Below are positions 1-7,112 of a stretch of 64,000 bases of DNA, in pieces (the first letter of the stretch is position 1; each line of letters starts with the position of its first letter). Source of the stretch: CAYWIT01 sp964458415 (GTDB taxonomy: Bacteria; Pseudomonadota; Alphaproteobacteria; Micavibrionales; UBA2020). The translations under genes and the position numbers were made by a program. The stretch spans positions 15,237 through 79,236 of the forward strand of contig CAYWIT010000012.1 in NCBI GenBank assembly GCA_964458415.1. Reading direction: 5' to 3'. The notes under the pieces are model-generated. The model was not told the DNA's origin and did not search any database. It saw nothing but the letters and a program-made list of their open reading frames with translations.

Positions 1-804
1 GGCGCGTCCATAGACTGGATCCCCGATCAGCCAATGCCCGATATGCGCCATATGCACGCGAATCTGGTGCGTCCGCCCGGTTTGCAGCCGGCATTCGACA
101 AGGCTGGCAATCATGCCGAATTTCTCCAACGCCTTGTAATCCGTCACCGCATCCTTGCCACCGCCCTGCAGGACGGACATTTTCTGGCGATTGGTCTTGC
201 TGCGTCCGATCTGTGTTTCGATCCGTCCGGCAGCAGGGGTCACATTGCCCCAGACAATGGCATGATAAACCCGCTTCAGGGTACGGGAGGATAATTGCGC
301 CGAAAGCCCGCGGTGCGCCGCATCGTTCTTGGCGACCACCATCAGCCCAGATGTTTCCTTGTCCAGCCGGTGCACAATCCCCGGACGTTTGACTCCCCCG
401 ATACCAGACAGCCCGTCACCACAGTAAGCCAGTAGCGCATTGACCAGCGTCCCGTCATAATTTCCGGCAGCCGGATGCACGACCATGCCCGGCGCCTTGT
501 TGATCACCAGCAAATCCTTGTCCTCGTATACGATGTCAAGCGCGATATCCTGCGCGACGGGCAGGGCTTCCACCGCAGGCGGCACTGTAATCACAAAGAC
601 CTCGCCCGCCTTGACCTTGTAGGAAGCCTCCGTGAAAACAATGCTGTCCCGCATGACGCAGCCCTGCTCCAGCAAAGCCTGCAGGCGGGCGCGCGAAAAA
701 CCGATATCCCGCGCCGCCAGCGCTTTGTCCAGCCGCTGTCCGGCGTCTTCCTCTGCCATGCTTATCGTCAGTGTTTCCAAGGCCTTGTCCTTTGTGCTAA
801 GCAT
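1..804 (-). CDS. rluD: RluD-type 23S rRNA pseudouridine synthase (3' end outside window)
   Basis: Makes pseudouridine in large-subunit rRNA. Translating the minus strand from the ATG at 804 gives an open frame that runs off the window edge. The first ~65 residues are an S4-like RNA-binding domain (DAGQRLDKALAARDIGFSRA). The RluA-family catalytic motif follows as GIVHRLDKETSGLMVVAK, with Asp as nucleophile, and then the family block TGRTHQIRVHMAHIGH...IGDPVYG. The S4 domain with these motifs is the RluC/RluD arrangement; I favour RluD by overall similarity but cannot exclude RluC. A second ATG at 759 is a possible alternative start. The gene diverges from the small ORF at 830. The 268 visible codons include all catalytic motifs, so only the C-terminal end is missing. 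Confidence 0.92.
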   Translation of the reverse strand, partial: MLSTKDKALETLTISMAEEDAGQRLDKALAARDIGFSRARLQALLEQGCVMRDSIVFTEASYKVKAGEVFVITVPPAVEALPVAQDIALDIVYEDKDLLVINKAPGMVVHPAAGNYDGTLVNALLAYCGDGLSGIGGVKRPGIVHRLDKETSGLMVVAKNDAAHRGLSAQLSSRTLKRVYHAIVWGNVTPAAGRIETQIGRSKTNRQKMSVLQGGGKDAVTDYKALEKFGMIASLVECRLQTGRTHQIRVHMAHIGHWLIGDPVYGRA

Positions 805-829
805 AGCCTGAAAAAAAGGGCAATGCCAC

Positions 830-946
830 ATGCGTAAGATGATCGTTCTTGTCACTTTTATGACTTTGCTGCTGCTGGCAGGGATCGGCCTGTTTGTCTA
901 TGGCCTGATAACCCAGACCGGCCTTGGCGGACCGCATGCCCCTTAA
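830..946 (+). CDS. Small single-pass membrane protein, 38 residues
   Basis: A short ORF with AGGG at 817-820, about nine bases before the ATG. The product is one hydrophobic helix of about 24 residues (MIVLVTFMTLLLLAGIGLFV and onward) followed by a short Gly/Pro tail. Its stop overlaps the start region of the DUF167 gene by 11 bases, which suggests translational coupling. I do not recognise a family. The SD sequence, the coupling and the clean transmembrane segment support a real gene; the small size leaves doubt. Confidence 0.5.
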   Translation: MRKMIVLVTFMTLLLLAGIGLFVYGLITQTGLGGPHAP

Positions 947-1253
947 GCCGCATAAAGACGGAGTCACCGTACAGGTGCGCCTGACACCGGGGGCAAGACA
1001 ACCCGGCGTTACAGGACTGATGGATGTCGGCGAAGGAAAAACTGCCCTGAAGATTGGCGTCAATGCCGTGCCTGAAGACGGCAAGGCCAATCAGGCCCTG
1101 CTCGCCCTGCTGGCCGCGACATGGGGCCTGCCGAAATCGTCATTCACCCTGATTTCCGGCACAACAAACCGGCAAAAAGTCATCCTTGTCAGTGGCGACA
1201 CCGCCCTCCTGACGGAGAAAATTTCCGGCTGGATTAAGCATAATATATTGTAA
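936..1253 (+). CDS. DUF167 (YggU) family protein
   Basis: A 105-residue protein of the DUF167/YggU family, whose biochemical role is not established. Family features are VQVRLTPGARQPGV near the N-terminus, LKIGVNAVPEDGKANQALLALLA in the middle and the lysine-containing strand RQKVILVSG late in the chain. I chose the ATG at 936 over the in-frame TTG at 924 because TTGGCGG at 924-930 can act as the ribosome binding site for 936. The gene overlaps the preceding 38-residue membrane ORF. About 170 bases of AT-rich promoter DNA separate it from the FtsH-like gene, so it ends its own unit. Confidence 0.85.
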   Translation: MPLKPHKDGVTVQVRLTPGARQPGVTGLMDVGEGKTALKIGVNAVPEDGKANQALLALLAATWGLPKSSFTLISGTTNRQKVILVSGDTALLTEKISGWIKHNIL

Positions 1254-1333
1254 ATGTTAGATAAATTAATAACATGTCCCCGATAGAATGATAGGCACGG
1301 CCATTATTATTCATAATATAATATTGTAAAAAA

Positions 1334-1348
1334 TTAACTTTATGTTAA
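1334..1348. promoter_or_regulatory. CtrA-type box TTAA-N7-TTAA upstream of the FtsH paralogue
   Basis: TTAACTTTATGTTAA is a perfect match to the TTAA-N7-TTAA site of the alphaproteobacterial response regulator CtrA. It lies 75 bases before the ATG at 1423, in an AT-rich stretch (1254-1422) with no gene. The match is seen directly; binding is inference. The surroundings are AT-rich, so chance cannot be dismissed. Confidence 0.5.
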
Positions 1349-1422
1349 ATTAGTACGCATGGTTACGACGAATCGTAATCCAAAAGCCCGAAGAGGCTGC
1401 GAAATTTCAGGGGAATATACAC

Positions 1423-3480
1423 ATGGACGCGAAAACAACATCCTTCTACAAAAAACTAGCCGCGGTCAGCACACTGGCGCTGGCCGCCCAATTCAACGTC
1501 CAAGCCGCCGAAACGGCCTCAGAAACAACGACAGCGTCTGCCGTCACCGTCTCCACAGAAACCGGTGCCGTTACCATCAACTGGGGCGATTTTGTGTTGC
1601 TCTCCCGGAAAGGCTACTTCTCCGCCGCAGAAATCCACCGTGAACATGTCACCGGCTACCACAAAAACGAAGATGGAAAAACAGCCAAAACAGAGGCCCG
1701 CGTAATCCTGTCGCCAGATGCCATCCACGATGCGCTCAAGGACAATATCATCGATATTTCCTTTCCGGCAGCGCCACAGCCCAAAACGGAAGAGGCTGCC
1801 CCCCCGGAAAAAGCAGCTCCACCGACAGTTCTTGGCACGCTTGGCGCAATCGCCGGCAAAGCCTGGGATCTGACAAGCAAGGTTATCGAATCTCCCCTCG
1901 GGTTCCTGCTGGTGATCGGCGGACTGATCGTCTGGTCCACGAAATATATGATTAAAAAGCAAATGGGCAACCGTACCGGAAGCATTAAAAAATCCCTCAC
2001 GCCGGTAGATCCAGAAAACAACAAAACCCGCTTCAAGGACGTTGCCGGCGCAGACGATGCCAAATACGAAGTACAGGAAGTTGTCGATTTTCTTAAAAAC
2101 GCGGAAAAATTTGAAAAGCTTGGCGCAAAATCTCCGCGCGGCATTCTTCTTTCCGGCCCGCCCGGAACAGGAAAAACCCTTCTGGCTCGCGCCGTCGCCG
2201 GCGAGGCGGGCGTGCCCTTCTATTCCATCTCGGGATCTGAATTTGTCGAGGTCTTTGTCGGCACCGGCGCTGCACGCGTCCGTGCTCTTTTTGATGCGGC
2301 AAAATCCCCGCAAATCAAGAAACGCACGCTGACAGACAAGCTTTTGTTCCGCAAGCAGAAGGTGGAAAAAGCCGCCGCCATTATCTTTATCGATGAGATC
2401 GACGCCATCGGCAAGCAACGCGGCAACGGACAAGGCGGTGGCGGCAACGACGAACGCGAACAGACCCTCAACCAGATCCTGACCGAAATGGACGGCTTCA
2501 CCAAGGACCACAACATTATTGTTCTGGGTGCCACCAACCGCCCCGAACTCCTTGACAAGGCATTGATGCGCCCCGGACGTTTCACACGTCAGGTCACCGT
2601 CGGGCTGGCCGATGTCAAAGGCCGCTCGGAAATCCTGAAAGTCCACACGCAGGACAAACCGCTTTCCCCCGATCTCAAACTGACCGAAGTCGCCCGCGCC
2701 ACTCCCAGTTTCTCCGGCGCCGATCTGGCCAATATCGTCAACGAAGCCGCGATCTTCTGCGCCCGTCGCAACGGCGACAAGATCTCCAAGGTCGATTTCC
2801 GTGAAGCCATCGACAAGGTCGTCATGGGGCTGGCCGGAAAAGTTTCAACAGATCCGGAGCAAAAAGCGCTGACCGCCTATCATGAAGCCGGCCATGTTCT
2901 GGCCATGCTGCACGAGCCCGCCGCGCCGCCGCTCCACAAGGTCACGATTGTCCCGCGCGGAAATTCCGGCGGACACGCCGCATGGTTGCCGCGGGAAGAA
3001 GGATTGCAAGGCACCGTCGGCCAGATGGAGGCGCATATCCGCATCGCCGTTGCCGGACGCGTGGCTGAACGCCTGATTTTCGGCGACGACAAGGTAACTG
3101 GCGGCGCCTCCGCCGATATCCAGTCGGCCACCAGAACTGCCGCGCGCATGATAACCGAACTTGGCATGTCAAAAGAACTGGGCATGGTGCATTACGGCAG
3201 AACAGCTTACGGTACGCTGGATGCGGATCCGGAAACCGCAAAAACGATCAACCGCCTGATCAAGGATAAAATCGACAATGCCGAACAGTTTATGACGCAG
3301 GTGCTGACACGGAATATAGACCAATTGCATATTCTGGCGCATGAACTGATGGAAAAAGAAACGCTTGACGCCAGCGAGGTCAAGGCCCTGGTTCAGATGC
3401 AGAAAATTGATGATCCGCACCTTGCCGCCCCCGGCTTCAATCACGGCACGGGCATTCGCCATGAAAAACTGGCGCGATAA
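1423..3480 (+). CDS. FtsH-like membrane AAA+ zinc metalloprotease (divergent paralogue)
   Basis: A 685-residue ATP-dependent inner-membrane protease. An N-terminal signal-like helix (about 12-28) and a second helix (about 158-174, GFLLVIGGLIVWSTKYM) flank a ~130-residue periplasmic segment unlike the usual FtsH one. The AAA module has Walker A GPPGTGKT (245-252), Walker B IIFIDE (320-325) and the second region of homology TNRPELLDKALMRPGRF (371-387). The protease domain has the zinc site HEAGH (487-491) and the third-ligand region GGASADIQ (Asp565), so both activities look intact. About 20 extra residues (SPQIKKRTLTDKLLFRKQKV) sit just before Walker B, where FtsH normally has a short loop. 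A CtrA-type box lies upstream. Probably a second FtsH beside a canonical one elsewhere. Confidence 0.92.
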   Translation: MDAKTTSFYKKLAAVSTLALAAQFNVQAAETASETTTASAVTVSTETGAVTINWGDFVLLSRKGYFSAAEIHREHVTGYHKNEDGKTAKTEARVILSPDAIHDALKDNIIDISFPAAPQPKTEEAAPPEKAAPPTVLGTLGAIAGKAWDLTSKVIESPLGFLLVIGGLIVWSTKYMIKKQMGNRTGSIKKSLTPVDPENNKTRFKDVAGADDAKYEVQEVVDFLKNAEKFEKLGAKSPRGILLSGPPGTGKTLLARAVAGEAGVPFYSISGSEFVEVFVGTGAARVRALFDAAKSPQIKKRTLTDKLLFRKQKVEKAAAIIFIDEIDAIGKQRGNGQGGGGNDEREQTLNQILTEMDGFTKDHNIIVLGATNRPELLDKALMRPGRFTRQVTVGLADVKGRSEILKVHTQDKPLSPDLKLTEVARATPSFSGADLANIVNEAAIFCARRNGDKISKVDFREAIDKVVMGLAGKVSTDPEQKALTAYHEAGHVLAMLHEPAAPPLHKVTIVPRGNSGGHAAWLPREEGLQGTVGQMEAHIRIAVAGRVAERLIFGDDKVTGGASADIQSATRTAARMITELGMSKELGMVHYGRTAYGTLDADPETAKTINRLIKDKIDNAEQFMTQVLTRNIDQLHILAHELMEKETLDASEVKALVQMQKIDDPHLAAPGFNHGTGIRHEKLAR

Positions 3481-3488
3481 AAGAATTG

Positions 3489-4028
3489 CTATTGTAACAG
3501 CGAGACAATCTGATCATAGATTTCACCCTGATGCCATTCCTGCGGGCCGTCATAGCGGGCTACGACCCGCCCGCCGCGATCAAGCAGGAAACTGGCCGGC
3601 AAACCGGAATACGGCCACTTCAGCGGAATCTGGCGATCCTTGTCCCAATAGACATCCAGCAATTCGATGCCCCGTCCGGCAAGAAAACCCTGCACGGGCA
3701 ATACACCGGAACGATCCATGGCAATCGCCACCACCTTGAAGGGCTTGTCCCGCAGCTTTGCCTGAAGTGTGTCCAGTGACGGCAGCTCTACCACGCAGGG
3801 CGGGCACCAGGTTGCCCAGAGATTGACCAGAACGACCTTGTCCTGAAAATCCGCCAATGTAACTTTCTGTCCCGCCGCGTTATAAAAATAGGCCTCGAAC
3901 AAAAACCAGGGCGCTTCGATATTTTCCCTATCCGGGATGGAGGGCGTCTGGACAGCCCGCAGCGTGCCATAAGATATCAAAGCCGCCACAAGAACGATTA
4001 ATATCTGAAAATGAGGCTTTACCATCAT
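3489..4028 (-). CDS. TlpA/ResA-like membrane-anchored thioredoxin
   Basis: A 179-residue periplasmic thiol-disulfide oxidoreductase anchored by an N-terminal helix (FQILIVLVAALISYGTLRAV). The thioredoxin fold carries the WATWCPPC active site followed by VVELPSLDTLQ, then a cis-proline-type loop GLPASFLLDRGG near the end, as in TlpA/ResA proteins. Such proteins reduce apocytochrome or periplasmic cysteines; the substrate here cannot be told. I chose the ATG at 4028 because GGAGGG lies a few bases upstream in the transcript; the frame could be extended to 4145 but that overlaps the divergent lipoprotein gene. It converges on the FtsH-like gene, with 8 bases between the stops. Confidence 0.88.
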   Translation of the reverse strand: MMVKPHFQILIVLVAALISYGTLRAVQTPSIPDRENIEAPWFLFEAYFYNAAGQKVTLADFQDKVVLVNLWATWCPPCVVELPSLDTLQAKLRDKPFKVVAIAMDRSGVLPVQGFLAGRGIELLDVYWDKDRQIPLKWPYSGLPASFLLDRGGRVVARYDGPQEWHQGEIYDQIVSLLQ

Positions 4029-4086
4029 AGATTGACCCTCCAGAATGCTTTCTGACAGGCTATACGAAATCGGAAGGGTTTGCACC

Positions 4087-4248
4087 ATGAGATTAATTTC
4101 CACGACGCTTTGCCTCATGCTGCTGCTCTCCGGCTGCGGAATCAAGCCAGGAGACGTCAGCCCGCCGCAAGGTGAGGAGAAAGACCAGTTCCCACGCGCC
4201 TATCCGGAGCCCTCTACAGACCCGAACCCGCACAGGTATATCCGCTAA
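4087..4248 (+). CDS. Small lipoprotein upstream of lysA (LptM-like)
   Basis: A 53-residue protein with a lipoprotein signal peptide: MRLISTTLCLMLLLSGCG, with the lipobox LSGC and Cys as the predicted lipidated residue. The mature part is short, charged and proline-rich (FPRAYPEPSTDPNPHRYIR). Small lipoproteins of the PF13627 (LptM/YifL) kind are commonly encoded just before lysA in Proteobacteria, and the CGIKPGD start resembles them. GGAAGGG at about 4072-4078 is the ribosome binding site. The stop TAA abuts the ATG of lysA with no gap, so the two are co-transcribed and probably translationally coupled. Confidence 0.75.
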   Translation: MRLISTTLCLMLLLSGCGIKPGDVSPPQGEEKDQFPRAYPEPSTDPNPHRYIR

Positions 4249-5523
4249 ATGGATCACATCGGCTATAAAAACGGCCTGTTACATGTGGAAGACATGCCGC
4301 TCCCCGTTCTGGCTGAAAAATTCGGCACCCCTCTTTATTGCTATTCGGCGGAACAAATCATCCGGAATTACCGTGCTTACGAACAAGCCTTGCTCCGTGT
4401 CATGCGGCGCGAAAGCTTTACCATTTGCTACGCCTGCAAGGCAAACAGCAATCAGGCGATTTTGCGTCTGCTGCAACGACAAGGTGCTGGAGCCGACATT
4501 GTTTCCGGCGGAGAGCTGGCCCGGGCGCTGGCCGCCGGCATCACTCCGGAAAAAATTGTTTTCTCCGGCGTCGGCAAAACGGCAGAAGAGCTGGCTGCCG
4601 CTATCCGTCTTGGCTTGCTGCAGATCAACGTCGAATCCGAGGATGAACTGGCCCTGATCGCAAAAATCGCGCAACAGCAGAAAAAGACCGTCAACATTGC
4701 GATCCGCGTCAACCCCGATGTCGATGCCAAAACACACGCCAAAATCACGACTGGAAAAAAAGACAATAAATTCGGCATCAATATCCAAAAGGCAGCCACG
4801 CTCTACCGCAAGGCCGCGCGTATGAAAGGAATCGCCGCAACGGGGGTTGCCGTTCATATCGGATCGCAGCTTACTTCCCTTGCTCCCTTTAAAAAGGCCT
4901 ATCGCCGCGTAGCGGATCTGGTCTTGCAGCTCCGCGCCGAAGGCCACACTATTTCCCGTGTCGATCTCGGCGGTGGCATCGGCATTTCCTATCGTGATGA
5001 AACGCCCCCCGACCTCAACCTCTACGCCCTGCTCATCCGGGACATTATCCTCCCGCTCGATGTGCATGTGATCCTCGAACCCGGCCGCTCCATCGTCGGC
5101 AATGCGGGCATTCTGCTCTCCCGCGTGATCCGCATCAAAGACAGCGGCAAAAAAAAGTTTCTCATTATTGATGCCGCGATGAACGACCTGTTGCGGCCCG
5201 CGCTATATGACGCCTATCATCAGACGCTTCCGGCACGGCAAACCGGTGGCCGCAAAACCCGCTATGATATTGTCGGCCCGGTCTGCGAAAGCGGGGACAC
5301 TTTTCTGGCAGGGGAACCCCTGCAGCAAATGCAGCAGGGCGACATCGTGGCGCTCATGAACAGCGGCGCCTATGGCACGGTCATGGCCTCCAGCTATAAC
5401 ACGCGGCCTCTCGCGGCAGAGGTATTGATCCACGGCAAAAAGGCCGACATCATCCGGTCAAGGCGCGGCATCCAAGACCTTATTGCCGATGACAATATTC
5501 CGGCATGGCTGCAGAAAAGCTAA
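4249..5523 (+). CDS. lysA: Diaminopimelate decarboxylase
   Basis: A 424-residue PLP enzyme of the last lysine step, meso-diaminopimelate to L-lysine plus CO2. It is a fold-type III (alanine-racemase barrel) decarboxylase. The PLP lysine is in CYACKANSN, the barrel strand HIGSQLTS carries a PLP-contacting His, and the phosphate loop is RVDLGGGIGISY. The substrate-side motif is ILEPGRSIVGNAG, and the C-terminal domain has GPVCESGDTF, with the Cys that completes the active site across the dimer, and GAYGTVMASSYNTR. The length is usual for LysA. It follows the lipoprotein gene without a gap. Confidence 0.96.
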   Translation: MDHIGYKNGLLHVEDMPLPVLAEKFGTPLYCYSAEQIIRNYRAYEQALLRVMRRESFTICYACKANSNQAILRLLQRQGAGADIVSGGELARALAAGITPEKIVFSGVGKTAEELAAAIRLGLLQINVESEDELALIAKIAQQQKKTVNIAIRVNPDVDAKTHAKITTGKKDNKFGINIQKAATLYRKAARMKGIAATGVAVHIGSQLTSLAPFKKAYRRVADLVLQLRAEGHTISRVDLGGGIGISYRDETPPDLNLYALLIRDIILPLDVHVILEPGRSIVGNAGILLSRVIRIKDSGKKKFLIIDAAMNDLLRPALYDAYHQTLPARQTGGRKTRYDIVGPVCESGDTFLAGEPLQQMQQGDIVALMNSGAYGTVMASSYNTRPLAAEVLIHGKKADIIRSRRGIQDLIADDNIPAWLQKS

Positions 5524-5560
5524 AAAACAATAAGGCTGACGGGGGCAAACCAGATTAAAA

Positions 5561-5575
5561 TGAGAATTATTCTCA
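5561..5575. promoter_or_regulatory. Fur-type box (7-1-7 inverted repeat)
   Basis: TGAGAATTATTCTCA is a perfect 7-1-7 inverted repeat and resembles the Fur consensus TGATAATNATTATCA, with one change in each arm. It lies about 95 bases upstream of the -35 element at 5672 and 38 bases after the lysA stop. A second short repeat, GCATTAATAATGC, lies at about 5611-5623. The repeat is seen directly; recognition by Fur or Mur is inference. Confidence 0.5.
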
Positions 5576-5671
5576 TAACTCTATTTTGTAATATAATTAC
5601 CAATATTTAGCATTAATAATGCATTGATTACAAAAATCTTCATTTTTTTTTAAGTTTTGTGCATTTTTCCC

Positions 5672-5700
5672 TTGCCAAAGGAATCGGTTTTTTCTATAAA
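5672..5700 (+). promoter_or_regulatory. Sigma70-type promoter with palindrome at the start site
   Basis: TTGCCA (5672-5677) and TATAAA (5695-5700) are separated by 17 bases, the optimal spacing. The next 13 bases (5701-5713, GGTGTTACACACC) form a perfect 5-bp inverted repeat around the expected start site and could be an operator. The promoter points at a short leader that ends in the terminator at 5731-5769 and then at the TSUP permease. Confidence 0.55.
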
Positions 5701-5730
5701 GGTGTTACACACCCTCTATTACCGCCGTTT

Positions 5731-5769
5731 GTCCGGAGGATCCCTTAAAAGGTTCTCCGGACTTTTTTT
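5731..5769 (+). terminator. Intrinsic terminator in the leader of the TSUP gene
   Basis: GTCCGGAG (5731-5738) pairs perfectly with CTCCGGAC (5755-5762), and seven T follow at 5763-5769. It is only 27 bases before the permease ATG and about 60 bases after the predicted start site. It therefore either ends a small RNA or attenuates the downstream gene. Confidence 0.75.
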
Positions 5770-5796
5770 ATCTCCCCCTCTCCGCTATACAAGGCC

Positions 5797-6561
5797 ATGA
5801 GCCTTTTCACAGCTTCCATCATTCTGACCGGCGTTTTCATTACCTCCATTCTCTCCGGCATTCTCGGCATGGCGGGCGGTATGGTGCTGATGGGCCTGCT
5901 GGCCTGGCTGCTCCCGGTGCAGCAAGCCATGATCCTGCATTCCATTTCGCAATTTTTCGCCAACACCAGCCGCGCCATTATCCACAGACGGCATATTCAT
6001 GGAACGGGCCTTGGCTACTACGGCGCCGGTCTCGCTGTCACTTTTGGCGGATTTGCAAGCCTCGCCCTTGTGCCGGACAAATTCATTCTCTTTCTTATTT
6101 TGGGAATCATGCCGTTCCTGACATTTTTGCTGCCAAAAAAACTCCGGCTGGACTTTACCAAGCCCGCACAAGCCTTTCTTTGCGGACTGACCGTCACAGG
6201 GTTGCAGCTATCCGCCGGAGTGTCGGGGCCAGTCCTCGATCTGTTCTTCCAGAACCGCAAGCTCAGTCGTCACGCCGTCGTCGCCACCAAGGCTGCGTCA
6301 CAGTCCATATCCCACTTCGCCAAATTCATCTATTTCGGATTTCTGGTTTCAACACTGGAGGCCGCCATTGACGGGATTGCGCCCTGGCTGTTTCTGTTCG
6401 TTCCTCTGGCGGCCCTTTCAGGAACGGCCCTGTCAAAGCATTTACTGGAGCGTATCAGCGACCACCACTTTTACAAAGCCACGCAAATTGCCCTGATGCT
6501 CATCGGGATCGTCTATCTGCAAAAGGCAGCCTCTCTGTGGCTGCAAGGCGGTGTTAATTGA
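5797..6561 (+). CDS. TSUP (TauE/SafE) family membrane permease
   Basis: A 254-residue polytopic inner-membrane protein with about eight hydrophobic helices. It begins with the TSUP signature region (GVFITSILSGILGMAGGMVLMGLL), repeated in weaker form in the second half (CGLTVTGLQLSAGVSGPVLDLFF), as in the inverted-repeat topology of the family. TSUP members move sulfite, sulfoacetate or other small anions; the substrate here is unknown. The start has only a weak AAGG two bases upstream. The upstream Fur-type box, promoter and leader terminator suggest regulated expression, possibly metal-responsive. Its end overlaps the convergent DUF3307 gene by 8 bases. Confidence 0.87.
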   Translation: MSLFTASIILTGVFITSILSGILGMAGGMVLMGLLAWLLPVQQAMILHSISQFFANTSRAIIHRRHIHGTGLGYYGAGLAVTFGGFASLALVPDKFILFLILGIMPFLTFLLPKKLRLDFTKPAQAFLCGLTVTGLQLSAGVSGPVLDLFFQNRKLSRHAVVATKAASQSISHFAKFIYFGFLVSTLEAAIDGIAPWLFLFVPLAALSGTALSKHLLERISDHHFYKATQIALMLIGIVYLQKAASLWLQGGVN

Positions 6562-6952
6562 GCGGTGCGCCGGAAGAAATGACAATAATGACGATATAAG
6601 CGAGATGCGTCAGGTTATGCGCCTCCTGGTCCAGTCCAAAGGCCCACCAGTATTGATTGTCCTTATAGGTCCATCCCTTGCTGTTCGTGATATAGGCTTT
6701 CAGTTTATCAATACCGGCATGAACCAGAAAATCGACCAGTGCCAGCCACCACAACAGCGGCGCAAAAATCAGCATCAGCAGCAGCGTAAAAGAAGCATGT
6801 ATGCCCGCATGCATGCTGAGCGCCGTAGCCCCGCCCATGTTGAAAGGGCTCCCTTTGACGTTGGCCATCCACGAGGTTTGCAAAAAAAAGTCACAAATGA
6901 CTTGTTTCGCCCGGAAGGCCAGATAAAGAATGAATATATCGAGAAGACTCAT
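6554..6952 (-). CDS. DUF3307 family membrane protein
   Basis: A 132-residue membrane protein with about four helices. It begins with a segment rich in family residues (KQVICDFFLQTSWMANVKG), then MHAGIHASFTLLLMLIFAPLLWWLALVDFLVHAGIDKLK as helices 2 and 3, and ends DQEAHNLTHLAYIVIIVI. The His/Asp/Gln residues at helix ends (HAGIHA, DQEAHNLTHL) fit DUF3307, whose function is unknown. The ATG at 6952 has AGGGG at a good distance; an in-frame GTG lies six bases upstream. It converges on the TSUP gene and probably has its own promoter in the 150-base gap to 7113. Confidence 0.75.
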   Translation of the reverse strand: MSLLDIFILYLAFRAKQVICDFFLQTSWMANVKGSPFNMGGATALSMHAGIHASFTLLLMLIFAPLLWWLALVDFLVHAGIDKLKAYITNSKGWTYKDNQYWWAFGLDQEAHNLTHLAYIVIIVISSGAPLN

Positions 6953-7112
6953 AAACACCCCTAAAATTTATCCCTCCATTCTAGGAAAGTTTCAGCCCTG
7001 CTGACTAGCCTTAATTCGCCCAGATTCACGTAATATTTTCCGCCACAGCGCCATTTATTATCATTTTCTTAACCCTCCCCCTATAGAGTAAACAGGGGAA
7101 AAGGGATGAGTT

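Noticed and set aside
1519..2646. 375-codon frame antisense to the FtsH-like gene
   Set aside because: Composition of a shadow frame. The plus-strand frame has full AAA+ and protease motifs.
5608..5625. Second Fur-type box near GCATTAATAATGC
   Set aside because: A short 6-1-6 repeat in AT-rich DNA that does not match the Fur consensus well.
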